DNA of 51,015 nucleotides from Oscillospiraceae bacterium (lineage in GTDB: Bacteria > Bacillota > Clostridia > Oscillospirales > Oscillospiraceae). The notes under the pieces were generated by a model. The model did no database searches and was not told the DNA's origin. It saw only the letters and a program-made list of their open reading frames with translations. How positions within the stretch are numbered: position 1 is the first letter of the stretch; every line of letters starts with the position of its first letter. Of the stretch, positions 25,101 through 33,558 are shown piece by piece. The stretch is taken from the NCBI GenBank assembly GCA_017469795.1, contig JAFUFT010000003.1, positions 1-51,015 of the forward strand, in the 5' to 3' direction. A program made the position numbers and the translations under genes.

Positions 25101-25401
25101 CCGAGCAAAGGTTCAGGCCGGACTGGCCGCCCAGGTTGGGCAGGATGGCGTCGGGCCGTTCCTTGGCGATGATCTGTTCCAGCCGGTCCACGTTGAGCGG
25201 CTCGATGTAGGTCACGTCCGCAATGCCGGGATCGGTCATGATGGTGGCCGGGTTGGAGTTTACCAGAATGATCTGGTATCCGAGCTGCCGCAGGGCTTTG
25301 CAGGCCTGCGTGCCGGAATAGTCAAACTCACAGGCCTGACCGATGATGATCGGGCCGGAGCCGATGATGAGTACCTTGTGAATGTCCTGTCTCTTTCCCA
25401 T
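22183..25401 (-). CDS. carB: Carbamoyl-phosphate synthase large subunit
   Basis: A 1072-residue full-length CarB, which makes carbamoyl phosphate from bicarbonate, ammonia (from CarA) and two ATP for pyrimidines and arginine. Two ATP-grasp halves are visible. The first starts [21 protein letters not shown] and has [12 protein letters not shown]. The second starts [20 protein letters not shown] and has [14 protein letters not shown]. The C-terminal MGS-like allosteric domain follows from about residue 930 ([13 protein letters not shown]...[13 protein letters not shown]). The small subunit gene is not next to it, so carA lies elsewhere. The long open frame on the opposite strand is a codon-bias shadow. 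Confidence 0.97.
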   Translation of the reverse strand: [1072 protein letters not shown]

Positions 25402-25439
25402 AAGGAGTCACCGCCTGTTATTTAAATTCTTTATCCTAT

Positions 25440-25468
25440 AGAATACCATGAAACGGCCGCTTTTACAA
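25440..25468 (-). promoter_or_regulatory. Probable carB promoter
   Basis: On the minus strand TTGTAA, a 17-nt spacer and TATTCT, about 40 bp upstream of carB. No PyrR-binding leader or attenuator is evident in the short 5' region. Confidence 0.45.
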
Positions 25469-25553
25469 GAATATGTATCGCACAAAAATAGACGGGTTGG
25501 GGTGGCTTTTTTTGACACGGAAACGTAAAAATGCAAAATCGGATATAGTCAAA

Positions 25554-25570
25554 GCAACACCGGTTGTTGC
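25554..25570 (+). promoter_or_regulatory. Palindromic operator candidate of the rhamnose operon
   Basis: A perfect 6-5-6 inverted repeat (GCAACA/TGTTGC) lies about 50 bp upstream of the kinase start. TTGACA at 25513-25518 is a possible -35 box, but no good -10 box follows at 17 bp, which would fit a regulator-dependent promoter. Confidence 0.45.
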
Positions 25571-25620
25571 AATAAAGGCGAGATTGCCGTATGATGGATG
25601 CAAGAAAGGCGGTGGATTTG

Positions 25621-26901
25621 ATGACAGATCATTATCTGGCAGTGGATATCGGCGCCTCCTCCGGACGGCACATCGTGGGCTGGACGGAAGACGGCGCGCT
25701 CCGGACAAAAGAGGTGTTCCGTTTCCCCAACGGCGTGACCCATCAGGACGGACATCTGATCTGGGATATGGAGCGTCTGCTTGCCTATGTTCAGGAGGGG
25801 ATTCGGGCGGCACTGGAGGAATTCCCGGAGATCCGGAGCCTGTCCATCGACACCTGGGGCGTGGACTACGTGCTGCTGCGGGGAGATGAGCCGGTATGGC
25901 CCTGTTTTGCCTACCGGGACAGCCGCACGGAGACGATCCTGGACGATGTGCATGAGAAGGTCCCCTTCGAGGAGCTGTACCGGAGAACCGGCTGCCAGTT
26001 CCAGAACTTCAATTCGATCTATCAGCTCTGTGACGACCTCAGACGGGGACGGCTGGAGGGTGTCACGGACTTCCTGATGGTGCCGGAATACCTGATGTAC
26101 CGGCTCACCGGAGTCAAGGCCAAGGAGTACACCAACGCCACCACCACGGGCCTGGTGAACGCGGAGACCGGGAAATTTGATCTGGAGATCGTGAGCAGGC
26201 TGGGCCTGCCGGCGAACCTGTTTTCCGATCTGAGTCAGCCCGGAACGGTGATCGGCGAGTATGAGGGGATCCAGGTCATGCTCTGTGCCACCCACGACAC
26301 CGCCTCAGCGGTGGAGGGGATTCCGATGGACGGGAACCACCCCTACATCTCCTCCGGCACCTGGAGCCTCCTGGGGGTCAAAACAGACAAGCCCATCGCC
26401 ACTGCTGCCGGCAGACTGGCCAACTGGTCCAACGAGGGCGGCGTGGGCTACAACCGCTACCAGAAGAACATCATGGGCATGTGGCTCATCAACCGCCTGA
26501 AGGATGAGCTGTGCCCGGAGACGGACTTCGGGACCATTGTGGCCGAGGCGGAGAAAAGCGCCTTCGACGAGACTGTGGACGCGAACGCACCCCTGTTTCT
26601 GGCTCCGGACAGCATGAAGGACGCCTTTGACAAGGCCCTCTCCTCCCATCCGAAATCCCCGGGAGACTACTTCCGGTGTGCCTACCGTTCCTTGGCCCTC
26701 TCCTATATGAACGCCATTCAGGAGCTGCAGCACAACACGGGCAATCACTACGAAAAAATCTACATTGTGGGCGGCGGAGCCAAGAACCGGTTCCTGAACC
26801 GGCTGACGGAGGAGGCCAGCGGCAAGCAGGTCATCGCCCTGCCTATCGAAGCCACCGCTCTGGGCAATCTGAAGATTCAAATGCAGAAGGAGGACGCATG
26901 A
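25621..26901 (+). CDS. rhaB: Rhamnulokinase, FGGY family, short C-terminus
   Basis: A 426-residue FGGY sugar kinase expected to phosphorylate L-rhamnulose at O1. The ATP-site motif is DIGASSGRHIVGW at residues 7-19. The substrate region holds SIDTWGVDYVLL, and the hinge region YISSGTWSLLGVKTDKPI fits RhaB. The C-terminal ATP motif IVGGGAKNRFLNRLTEEASGK is present. The protein ends eight residues after the conserved EATALGN, about 50 residues earlier than E. coli RhaB. The start at 25621 gives the family N-terminus; an upstream ATG at 25591 adds ten residues. It overlaps the next gene by 4 bp, followed by RhaD, so an aldose catabolic operon is clear. Confidence 0.88.
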   Translation: MTDHYLAVDIGASSGRHIVGWTEDGALRTKEVFRFPNGVTHQDGHLIWDMERLLAYVQEGIRAALEEFPEIRSLSIDTWGVDYVLLRGDEPVWPCFAYRDSRTETILDDVHEKVPFEELYRRTGCQFQNFNSIYQLCDDLRRGRLEGVTDFLMVPEYLMYRLTGVKAKEYTNATTTGLVNAETGKFDLEIVSRLGLPANLFSDLSQPGTVIGEYEGIQVMLCATHDTASAVEGIPMDGNHPYISSGTWSLLGVKTDKPIATAAGRLANWSNEGGVGYNRYQKNIMGMWLINRLKDELCPETDFGTIVAEAEKSAFDETVDANAPLFLAPDSMKDAFDKALSSHPKSPGDYFRCAYRSLALSYMNAIQELQHNTGNHYEKIYIVGGGAKNRFLNRLTEEASGKQVIALPIEATALGNLKIQMQKEDA

Positions 26902-28319
26902 TGTTAGTAGAGACCAAAGCAAGGATTGGCGTGTTCGCCATCGCCCTGGGGGCGTACCTGCCCCAGTTCCCATCCCTGGTTCCGGAGTTCGCGGGCCAGT
27001 ACGAGGAGTTCAAGAAGCGCATCCCCGATTCGGTGGAGCTGATCGACGGGGGCATCGTCACCACCAAGGAGCAGTCCATGGAGGCCGGGGACAGGTTCCG
27101 GGCCGCCGACGTGGATCTGGTGATCCTGCAACTGCTCACCTACGCCACCTCCTACAATATGCTGCCTGCGGTACGGGATCTAGACGTGCCGGTGGTGCTG
27201 GTGAACCTCCAGAAGAAAAAGGCGCCGGATTATGAGAACACAGACACCGCCACTTGGCTTGGGGAGCTGTATGCCTGCGGCGCCGTGGGCGAAATGGTGG
27301 CGGATCTGGAGCGGGCCGGAAAGCGTCACGCGGTCATCACCGGTGTGGTGGAGGGCGGCGATCCTGCGGTAGACGCGGAGATCGCCGACTGGTGCAAGGC
27401 CGCCCAGGTGCGCCGGCGCTTCCGGGACACCAACCTGGCCCAGATCGGACGGCCCTATCCCGGCATGATGGATCTGTACATCGACGAGACCAACCTCTAC
27501 CACCGGATGTGGCTCTACACCAAACAGTTTGACTGGGAGAAGATGTGGGCCATTGCCGACGATATCACCGATGAGGAGGCCATCCGGGCAAAGGCACAGG
27601 AAATCATCGACACCTTCGACATCGAGGGCGGCGGCACGGTGGAGAAGGTCTGGGAGATGGCGAGATACGTGGTGGCCTTTGAACAGTGGGTGAAGGACGA
27701 GAAGATCGCCTTCGTCGCCTCCCACTACGACGGTTTTGCCCAGGGAAAGGCGGGCGTTCTCGATTCCATGCTGATCCCCGCATTCTCCATGCTCATCAAG
27801 CAGGGAGTGGCCTGCGCCGTGGAGGGGGACATCAAGGTCAGTATGGCCATGAGCATTCTCAAGACCATCTCCGGCATGGGCCAGCTTTCCGAGATGTATT
27901 CCATCGACTTTGACGAGGATATCTGTATCATCGGCCACTCCGGTTCCGGCGATGCGGACATCTCCTATAAAAAACCCACCATGAAGATCGTCCCCGTGTT
28001 CCACGGCAAGACCGGAGGCGGGTATCTGACCCAGTTCTATCCCCATCTCGGCCCTGTTACCTATCTGGGCATTACCCAGGACAAAGACGGCAACTTCAAA
28101 TTCGTTGTGGCTGAAGGAATCAACGAGGAGGGGCCCATCTTCACCTTTGGCGACACCAATATGCGCACGCGGTTCGCCTGCGGCGCCCGGGAATTCTGCA
28201 ACAAGTGGAGCGAGGCCGGTCCCACCCACCATATGGCGGCGGCTGCCGGCCGGCATATCGACACGATCCTGAAGGTCGCCAAGATCTTCAACGTGCCGGT
28301 GGATATCATCACAAGATAA
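26898..28319 (+). CDS. L-fucose/L-arabinose isomerase-like protein
   Basis: A 473-residue protein of the fucose/arabinose isomerase superfamily. It has ARIGVFAIALGAYLPQFP at the start, a Rossmann-like first half (LVILQLLTYATSY, PVVLVNLQ), and a second half with VEGDIKVSMAMSILKTISG and IGHSGSGDADISY. It probably converts an aldose to its ketose. It sits between rhamnulokinase and rhamnulose-1-phosphate aldolase, exactly where RhaA would be expected, and no RhaA is visible. It may therefore act on L-rhamnose or a related deoxy sugar. AAGGAGG supports the ATG at 26898, which overlaps the kinase stop. Exact substrate is inferred from neighbours only. Confidence 0.8.
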   Translation: MMLVETKARIGVFAIALGAYLPQFPSLVPEFAGQYEEFKKRIPDSVELIDGGIVTTKEQSMEAGDRFRAADVDLVILQLLTYATSYNMLPAVRDLDVPVVLVNLQKKKAPDYENTDTATWLGELYACGAVGEMVADLERAGKRHAVITGVVEGGDPAVDAEIADWCKAAQVRRRFRDTNLAQIGRPYPGMMDLYIDETNLYHRMWLYTKQFDWEKMWAIADDITDEEAIRAKAQEIIDTFDIEGGGTVEKVWEMARYVVAFEQWVKDEKIAFVASHYDGFAQGKAGVLDSMLIPAFSMLIKQGVACAVEGDIKVSMAMSILKTISGMGQLSEMYSIDFDEDICIIGHSGSGDADISYKKPTMKIVPVFHGKTGGGYLTQFYPHLGPVTYLGITQDKDGNFKFVVAEGINEEGPIFTFGDTNMRTRFACGAREFCNKWSEAGPTHHMAAAAGRHIDTILKVAKIFNVPVDIITR

Positions 28320-28335
28320 GGAAGGAGTTTTTACC

Positions 28336-29148
28336 ATGAGAGACATTCTGAAGGCCCCCTGGATGGTGGAGATGATCCGCACTGCCACCAATATGTACGG
28401 CCACGGCTGGGACGAGCGCAACGGCGGCAATATCAGCCTGCTGCTCCGGAAAGAGGACGTGGACCAGTATGTGAACGTCTGGGACGTGATCCGCACCATT
28501 CCCACGGGCTTTTCCGCCCCGGAGCTGGAGGGGAAGTATTTCCTGGTCACCGGCACGGGCAAGTATTTTAAGAACGTCCAGTACGCGCCGGAGGTCAACC
28601 TGGGCCTGGTGCGGCTGACGGACGGCGGAAGCACAGCGGAGCTCCTGTGGGGCTTTGCGGACGGAGGCAAGTTTACCTCGGAGTTCCCGGCCCACATGAT
28701 GAGCCATGTGGCGCGGCTGAAGGTGAATCCTGAGAACCGCGTGGTCATGCACTGCCATCCGGCGAATCTTCTGGCCATGACCTATGTCCACGATCTGGAT
28801 TCCCGCAGCTTCACCCGGACCCTGTGGCAGATGTGCACCGAGTGTATCGTGGTGTTCCCCGAAGGCGTGAACGTGCTGCCCTGGATGCTCTGCGGCACTA
28901 ACGAGATCGGCGAGGCCACCGCCAAGGAGATGGAGACTGCCCGGCTGGTGGTCTGGTCCCAGCACGGGATCTACGGCGCGGGCGCGGATCTGGACGAGAC
29001 CTTCGGTCTCATCGAGACGGCGGAAAAGGCGGCGGAGATCTATATGAAGATCGCCCACCTGCCCCGGAAAAACACCATCACGGATGCGCAGATGCACCTT
29101 TTGGAGGAACACTTCGGCGTGAAGGCCCGGGAGGGCTGGCTGGACTGA
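28336..29148 (+). CDS. rhaD: Rhamnulose-1-phosphate aldolase
   Basis: A 270-residue class II zinc aldolase that splits L-rhamnulose 1-phosphate into dihydroxyacetone phosphate and L-lactaldehyde. It follows E. coli RhaD closely: GWDERNGGNISLLL, FLVTGTGKYFKNVQ, TSEFPAHMMSHV (catalytic Glu region), MHCHPANLLAMTYV (zinc His pair), TECIVVFPEGVNVLPWM and VWSQHGIYGAGADLDETFGLIETAEK (third zinc His). This similarity is the main reason the operon is assigned to rhamnose rather than fucose. It is the last gene of the operon, followed by a strong terminator. Confidence 0.93.
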   Translation: MRDILKAPWMVEMIRTATNMYGHGWDERNGGNISLLLRKEDVDQYVNVWDVIRTIPTGFSAPELEGKYFLVTGTGKYFKNVQYAPEVNLGLVRLTDGGSTAELLWGFADGGKFTSEFPAHMMSHVARLKVNPENRVVMHCHPANLLAMTYVHDLDSRSFTRTLWQMCTECIVVFPEGVNVLPWMLCGTNEIGEATAKEMETARLVVWSQHGIYGAGADLDETFGLIETAEKAAEIYMKIAHLPRKNTITDAQMHLLEEHFGVKAREGWLD

Positions 29149-29159
29149 ACGGAAACCTG

Positions 29160-29197
29160 GGACCGCGTATGCGACGGCATACGCGGTCCTGCATTTT
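29160..29197 (+). terminator. Terminator of the rhamnose operon
   Basis: A 13-bp perfect stem (29160-29172 with 29177-29189, loop GACG) is followed by TGCATTTTATA. Confidence 0.88.
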
Positions 29198-29352
29198 ATA
29201 TAGTATACAGGCTCCGTCGGAGCAGAGATCTGTGCAGGCCGGAAGCAGATTGGCACGAAAAGAGAGTCAAAATCAACAGAAATGAGGGGATTTCTGCTGC
29301 GGTAGCTCGTTAAATTGCATAAGTAATGCCTAAAAATAATCACAAAAACTAC

Positions 29353-29371
29353 ACAAAATTCATAATTTTGT
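29353..29371. promoter_or_regulatory. AT-rich palindrome upstream of the opp promoter
   Basis: A perfect 8-3-8 inverted repeat (ACAAAATT/AATTTTGT) ends 20 bp before the -35 box of the opp operon, a position suited to an activator. The rest of 29198-29516 holds no gene I can support. Confidence 0.5.
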
Positions 29372-29390
29372 ACAGAAAACCGGGTTCGAT

Positions 29391-29419
29391 TTGCAAACTG
29401 AGCCGGTGTGATATATAAT
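29391..29419 (+). promoter_or_regulatory. Promoter of the opp operon
   Basis: TTGCAA, a 17-nt spacer and a perfect TATAAT. The leader to the first start codon is about 90 nt. Confidence 0.8.
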
Positions 29420-29516
29420 ATAAGAACACTTTTGGCCTTTAAACAGGAGGAACCCTGTCAGCATTCCGGACGGAAAGCGGATGGCCTGTAGGAAATCAGG
29501 AAAGGGGGAGGAGCAA

Positions 29517-30428
29517 ATGGGGAAATATGTGATCAAGCGGCTTCTGCTGGCAGTTGTCACCGTCCTGATCATCTGCGCCATTACGTTCTTTACCATGCAT
29601 GCGGTACCCGGCGGACCATTTAACCGGGAAAAGGCTCTCAGCGAAGCCACCATTGCCGCACTCAATACCCGGTACGGTTTGGACAAGCCGGTGGGTGAAC
29701 AGTTTATTCTATATATGAAGGGGATCCTGCACGGAGATTTCGGCGTTTCCCTGAAGAACGGCCGTGAGATCACCGCCATCATCGGCGAGTCCTTCCCGAT
29801 CTCTGCCCGGCTGGGCATTGCGGCCATGATCGTGGCGCTGATCCTGGGCACGGTATTCGGCAGTACTGCCGCGCTGATGCGGAACAGACTGCCGGACCGG
29901 GTCATCGTGTTCTTCTCCACACTGTTTACGGCGGTGCCCAGCTTCGTGCTGGCATCTCTGCTGCTGCTGATATTCTGTATCAAGCTGGGACTGGTTCCCG
30001 TCTGGAGCTCCAACAGCCAGAACTATGTGTTGCCGGTCATCGCTCTGGCGGCCTATCCCATGGCGTATATCACCCGCCTCAGCAAGACCAGCATGCTCGA
30101 CGCGCTGGGTCAGGATTATATCCGGACCGCCCGGGCGAAGGGCGTTTCCCGGTTCAAAATGATCTTCAAGCACGCGCTGCGGAACTCTCTGATCCCGGTC
30201 ATCACCTATGCCGGACCGCAGATCGCGTACATCATAACCGGGTCCATGGTGGTGGAAACCATCTTCACCATCGGCGGACTGGGCAGCAAATTCGTCAGTG
30301 CCATTAACAACCGGGATTACACCCTGATCATGGCCACGACGATCTTCCTGGCCACCCTGATGGTGGTGGCCAACGTGATCTGTGACCTGCTCTACAAGCT
30401 GGTGGATCCGCGGATCAAATATGACTGA
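29517..30428 (+). CDS. oppB: Oligopeptide ABC transporter permease OppB
   Basis: A 303-residue inner-membrane permease of the DppB/OppB family with six membrane helices. The N-terminal MGKYVIKRLLLAVVTVLIICAITFF...HAVPGGPF is typical. The EAA-type coupling loop is DYIRTARAKGVSRFKMIFKHALRNSLIP. It forms the translocation pore with OppC. The ATG at 29517 has GGGGGAGGAG upstream; the open frame begins 12 codons earlier without a ribosome site. First gene of the five-gene operon oppBCDF-oppA, reading straight into oppC. Confidence 0.93.
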   Translation: MGKYVIKRLLLAVVTVLIICAITFFTMHAVPGGPFNREKALSEATIAALNTRYGLDKPVGEQFILYMKGILHGDFGVSLKNGREITAIIGESFPISARLGIAAMIVALILGTVFGSTAALMRNRLPDRVIVFFSTLFTAVPSFVLASLLLLIFCIKLGLVPVWSSNSQNYVLPVIALAAYPMAYITRLSKTSMLDALGQDYIRTARAKGVSRFKMIFKHALRNSLIPVITYAGPQIAYIITGSMVVETIFTIGGLGSKFVSAINNRDYTLIMATTIFLATLMVVANVICDLLYKLVDPRIKYD

Positions 30429-30441
30429 GGAGGCAGAAGCT

Positions 30442-31533
30442 TTGGAAGAGAAAATGACAAACGATCTGCCGAAGAAGAATCCCCTCAGCATGCAGATCGA
30501 CCTGAGCAAGTTCTCCGCCGAGCAGTTTATCCCTGCCACGGAGGACGAGAAGCGCCAGCAGGACGTAATGAGCGAGAGCACCACCTTCTTCAAGGACGGC
30601 ATGCGCAAGCTCTTTAAAAACCCGCTGGCGGTGGCCAGCCTGATTGTGCTGCTGGCCATTGTGATCACCATTATTGTTGCGCCCCTGATCGTCCCCTACA
30701 GCTACGAGGAGATCCTCTCTGTGGACGGCCGGCGGGACAAGGGCGCCAAGAACCTTGCTCCCTTCACCTACAGCGAGATGGAGCAGCAGTATATCGAAAA
30801 GGGCGGAACCCGCTTCCCCCACATCTTCGGTACCGATGAACAGTGCCGCGATTACTTCATCCGCGTGATCTACGGTACCCGGATCTCCCTGACGGTTGGC
30901 CTGTTTGCCAGTATCATTGTTCTGATCATCGGCATGCTCTACGGCAGTATCTCCGGATACCTGGGCGGCAGAGTGGACCTGATCATGATGCGGATCGTGG
31001 ATATCATCTACTCCCTGCCGGATATGCTGATCATCATTTTGCTTTCTGTGGTGCTCAACGAAGTGCTGCAGTTCAAGAGCGGAACGATCATGGCCCGGCT
31101 GGGCACCAACATGATCTCCCTGTTCATCGTGTTCGGCCTTCTGTACTGGGTCGGCATGGCCCGCCTGATCCGCGGCCAGATCCTCTCCATCAAGGAGAAC
31201 GAGTATATCCTGGCGGCTCAGGCCATCGGCGCGTCGCCCGGACGGATCATCCGGAAGCATATCCTTCCCAACTGCCTGTCCGTGATCATCATCTCCACGG
31301 CCCTGCAGATCCCGTCCGCGATCTTTACTGAGAGTTTCCTGAGCTTTGTCGGCATCGGCGTTAAGGCGCCCATGCCCTCCCTGGGCTCCCTGGCCAACGC
31401 CGCCAGAGAGGGCCTGCAGAGCTATCCCTATAAACTGGTATTCCCCGCCCTGACGATCTGTCTGATCGTGCTGAGCCTGAACCTGCTGGGCGACGGCCTG
31501 CGGGATGCCTTCGATCCGAAGCTGAGGAGGTGA
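30442..31533 (+). CDS. oppC: Oligopeptide ABC transporter permease OppC
   Basis: A 363-residue permease with a long cytoplasmic N-terminus (about 60 residues) before the first helix (LAVASLIVLLAIVITIIVAPLI). A soluble insert between helices 1 and 2 (about 95-140) carries IFGTDEQCRDYF. The EAA loop is EYILAAQAIGASPGRIIRKHILPN. The start is most likely the TTG at 30442, eight bases after GAGGAGG; the ATG at 30421 overlaps the oppB stop but has no ribosome site, and the next ATG is 30454. It pairs with OppB in the membrane. Confidence 0.88.
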   Translation: MEEKMTNDLPKKNPLSMQIDLSKFSAEQFIPATEDEKRQQDVMSESTTFFKDGMRKLFKNPLAVASLIVLLAIVITIIVAPLIVPYSYEEILSVDGRRDKGAKNLAPFTYSEMEQQYIEKGGTRFPHIFGTDEQCRDYFIRVIYGTRISLTVGLFASIIVLIIGMLYGSISGYLGGRVDLIMMRIVDIIYSLPDMLIIILLSVVLNEVLQFKSGTIMARLGTNMISLFIVFGLLYWVGMARLIRGQILSIKENEYILAAQAIGASPGRIIRKHILPNCLSVIIISTALQIPSAIFTESFLSFVGIGVKAPMPSLGSLANAAREGLQSYPYKLVFPALTICLIVLSLNLLGDGLRDAFDPKLRR

Positions 31534-31538
31534 GGGAA

Positions 31539-32537
31539 ATGGCGGAACATCTGTTAAGCGTACAGGATCTGCACACCTCCTTCTTCACCGACGCCGGAGA
31601 AGTCCAGGCGGTAAACGGCGTGAGCTTCAATCTGGATGAGGGCGAGATCCTCGGCATCGTGGGCGAGAGCGGCTCCGGCAAATCCGTCACCGCCTATTCC
31701 ATCATGCGGATCCTGGCCGACGCCGGCAAGATCGTCAACGGCAAGATCCTCTACAAGGGCCAGGATCTGGCCCAGTTCTCCGAGAAGGAGATGCAGAACT
31801 TCCGGGGCAAGTGCTGTTCCATCATCTTCCAGGACCCCATGACCAGCCTGAACCCCGTGTTCACCATCGGCAGCCAGATGAAGGAAGCCGTAGTGCTCCA
31901 CACGGAAAAGCGCGGCAAGGAAGCCGATGACCGGGTGGTGGAGCTGCTGGAGCTGGTGGGCATCAACGAGCCCAAGCGCCGGGTCAAGCAGTATCCCTTT
32001 GAGCTCTCCGGCGGTATGCGCCAGCGGGTCATGATCGCCATGGCCCTTGCCTGTGAGCCGGACATCCTCATCGCGGACGAGCCCACCACGGCACTGGACG
32101 TGACCATTCAGGCCCAGATCCTGGAGCTGATGCAGGAACTGCAGAAAAAGCTCGGCATGGCCGTGATTCTGGTGACCCATGACCTGGGCGTCATCGCCGA
32201 TATGTGCGACAACATCGTGGTCATGTACGGCGGAAGGATCTGCGAGCGGGGCACAGCACACGAGATCTTCTACAACCCCAAGCATGAATATACCAAGGGC
32301 CTGCTTCGCTCCATTCCCAACGTCAACAACATGAAGAAGAAGCTGGTGCCCATCTCCGGCACTCCCATCAACATGCTCAATATGCCCAAGGGCTGCGCGT
32401 TCTGCGCCCGCTGCGACGAGGCCATGAAGATCTGCCTGACCGAGGTGCCGGAAGAGATCTGGATCAATGAAAACCACAAGGCCGCCTGCTGGATGAATAT
32501 CCGGGATGCGGTACGGGAGGAGGGAAGTGCGCAATGA
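31539..32537 (+). CDS. oppD: Oligopeptide ABC transporter ATPase OppD
   Basis: A 332-residue ABC ATPase. Walker A is GESGSGKSV (about 38-46), the signature is [15 protein letters not shown], and Walker B is [12 protein letters not shown]. The C-terminal oligopeptide-transporter extension includes the cysteine cluster [14 protein letters not shown]...C, which can hold an iron-sulfur cluster in this family. It hydrolyses ATP with OppF to drive peptide import. The ATG at 31539 is eight bases after GAGGAGG. Its stop overlaps the oppF start by 4 bp. Confidence 0.94.
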   Translation: MAEHLLSVQDLHTSFFTDAGEVQAVNGVSFNLDEGEILGIVGESGSGKSVTAYSIMRILADAGKIVNGKILYKGQDLAQFSEKEMQNFRGKCCSIIFQDPMTSLNPVFTIGSQMKEAVVLHTEKRGKEADDRVVELLELVGINEPKRRVKQYPFELSGGMRQRVMIAMALACEPDILIADEPTTALDVTIQAQILELMQELQKKLGMAVILVTHDLGVIADMCDNIVVMYGGRICERGTAHEIFYNPKHEYTKGLLRSIPNVNNMKKKLVPISGTPINMLNMPKGCAFCARCDEAMKICLTEVPEEIWINENHKAACWMNIRDAVREEGSAQ

Positions 32538-33490
32538 GTGATACTCTGGTAGAGGTCAAACACCTCAAGCAGTACTTCCCCGTAAAGTCCGGCTTCAAGA
32601 CCATTCCGCTCAAAGCCGTGGACGACGTGTCCTTCACCGTGGGCCGGGGCGAGACCCTGGGCCTGGTGGGCGAATCCGGCTGCGGCAAGACCACCGTGGG
32701 ACGTACGCTGCTCCGGCTCTACAAGCCCACGGACGGCGAGGTCTGGTTCGATGGGGAGCAGGTCACGGACAAGAACATCGGCCATATGCGCAAGCAGATG
32801 CAGATGGTGTTCCAGGATCCCTATTCCTCTCTGGATCCCAGAATGACGGTGGAGGACATCATCGGCGAACCGCTGGACGTCCACCATCTGTGCTCCAGCC
32901 GGAAAGAGCGGCGGGAGAAGATCCTGGAGCTGATGAGCTACGTGGGACTCAACTCCGAGCATGCCCGGCGCTACGCCCACGAGTTCTCCGGCGGTCAGCG
33001 TCAGCGTATCGGCATCGCCCGGGCTCTGGCGGTGGATCCCAAGTTCATCGTCTGCGACGAGCCGGTCTCCGCGCTGGACGTTTCGATCCAGGCGCAGGTC
33101 ATCAACATGTTTGAGGAACTGCAGGAAAAGCTGGGTGTGGCGTATCTGTTCATCGCCCACGACCTGCTTGTGGTCCACCACATCTCCCAGCGGATCGCGG
33201 TGATGTATCTGGGCAAAATCGTTGAGATCGCCGACGCCGACGACCTCAACGAGAATCCCATCCATCCCTACACCGAGTCCCTGCTGTCGGCGGTTCCGAT
33301 CCCGGATCCCGACGTGACCCGGGCCCGGAAGCGGATCCTGCTGGAGGGCGACGTGCCCAGCCCCCTGAAGATGCCAACTGGCTGTGCGTTCCGCACCCGC
33401 TGCCGTTATGCCACGGAGCAGTGCGCGGCGGAGTGCCCAGCTCTCACCGACCGGGGCGACGGCCATCAGGTGGCCTGCTGGAACCGATAA
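32534..33490 (+). CDS. oppF: Oligopeptide ABC transporter ATPase OppF
   Basis: A 318-residue ABC ATPase. Walker A is [17 protein letters not shown], the Q-loop [17 protein letters not shown], the signature [15 protein letters not shown] and Walker [15 protein letters not shown]. The C-terminal oligopeptide extension has C-x5-C-x5-C spacing ([18 protein letters not shown]). It forms the ATPase pair with OppD. Translationally coupled to oppD through ATGA. It is followed after 68 bp by the binding-protein gene; a small GCAA-capped hairpin in that gap may stabilise the 3' part of the mRNA. Confidence 0.94.
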   Translation: MSDTLVEVKHLKQYFPVKSGFKTIPLKAVDDVSFTVGRGETLGLVGESGCGKTTVGRTLLRLYKPTDGEVWFDGEQVTDKNIGHMRKQMQMVFQDPYSSLDPRMTVEDIIGEPLDVHHLCSSRKERREKILELMSYVGLNSEHARRYAHEFSGGQRQRIGIARALAVDPKFIVCDEPVSALDVSIQAQVINMFEELQEKLGVAYLFIAHDLLVVHHISQRIAVMYLGKIVEIADADDLNENPIHPYTESLLSAVPIPDPDVTRARKRILLEGDVPSPLKMPTGCAFRTRCRYATEQCAAECPALTDRGDGHQVACWNR

Positions 33491-33558
33491 ACTTTGTCAA
33501 TAGCGTCTGTTTCCGCAAGGAAAACCAGGCTATGAAATATTATTATTGGAGGTACAAA

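Noticed and set aside
22201..25425. A 1074-codon open frame on the plus strand opposite carB
   Set aside because: carB is certain on the minus strand; the antisense frame is a by-product of high GC at third codon positions and has no ribosome site or family resemblance.
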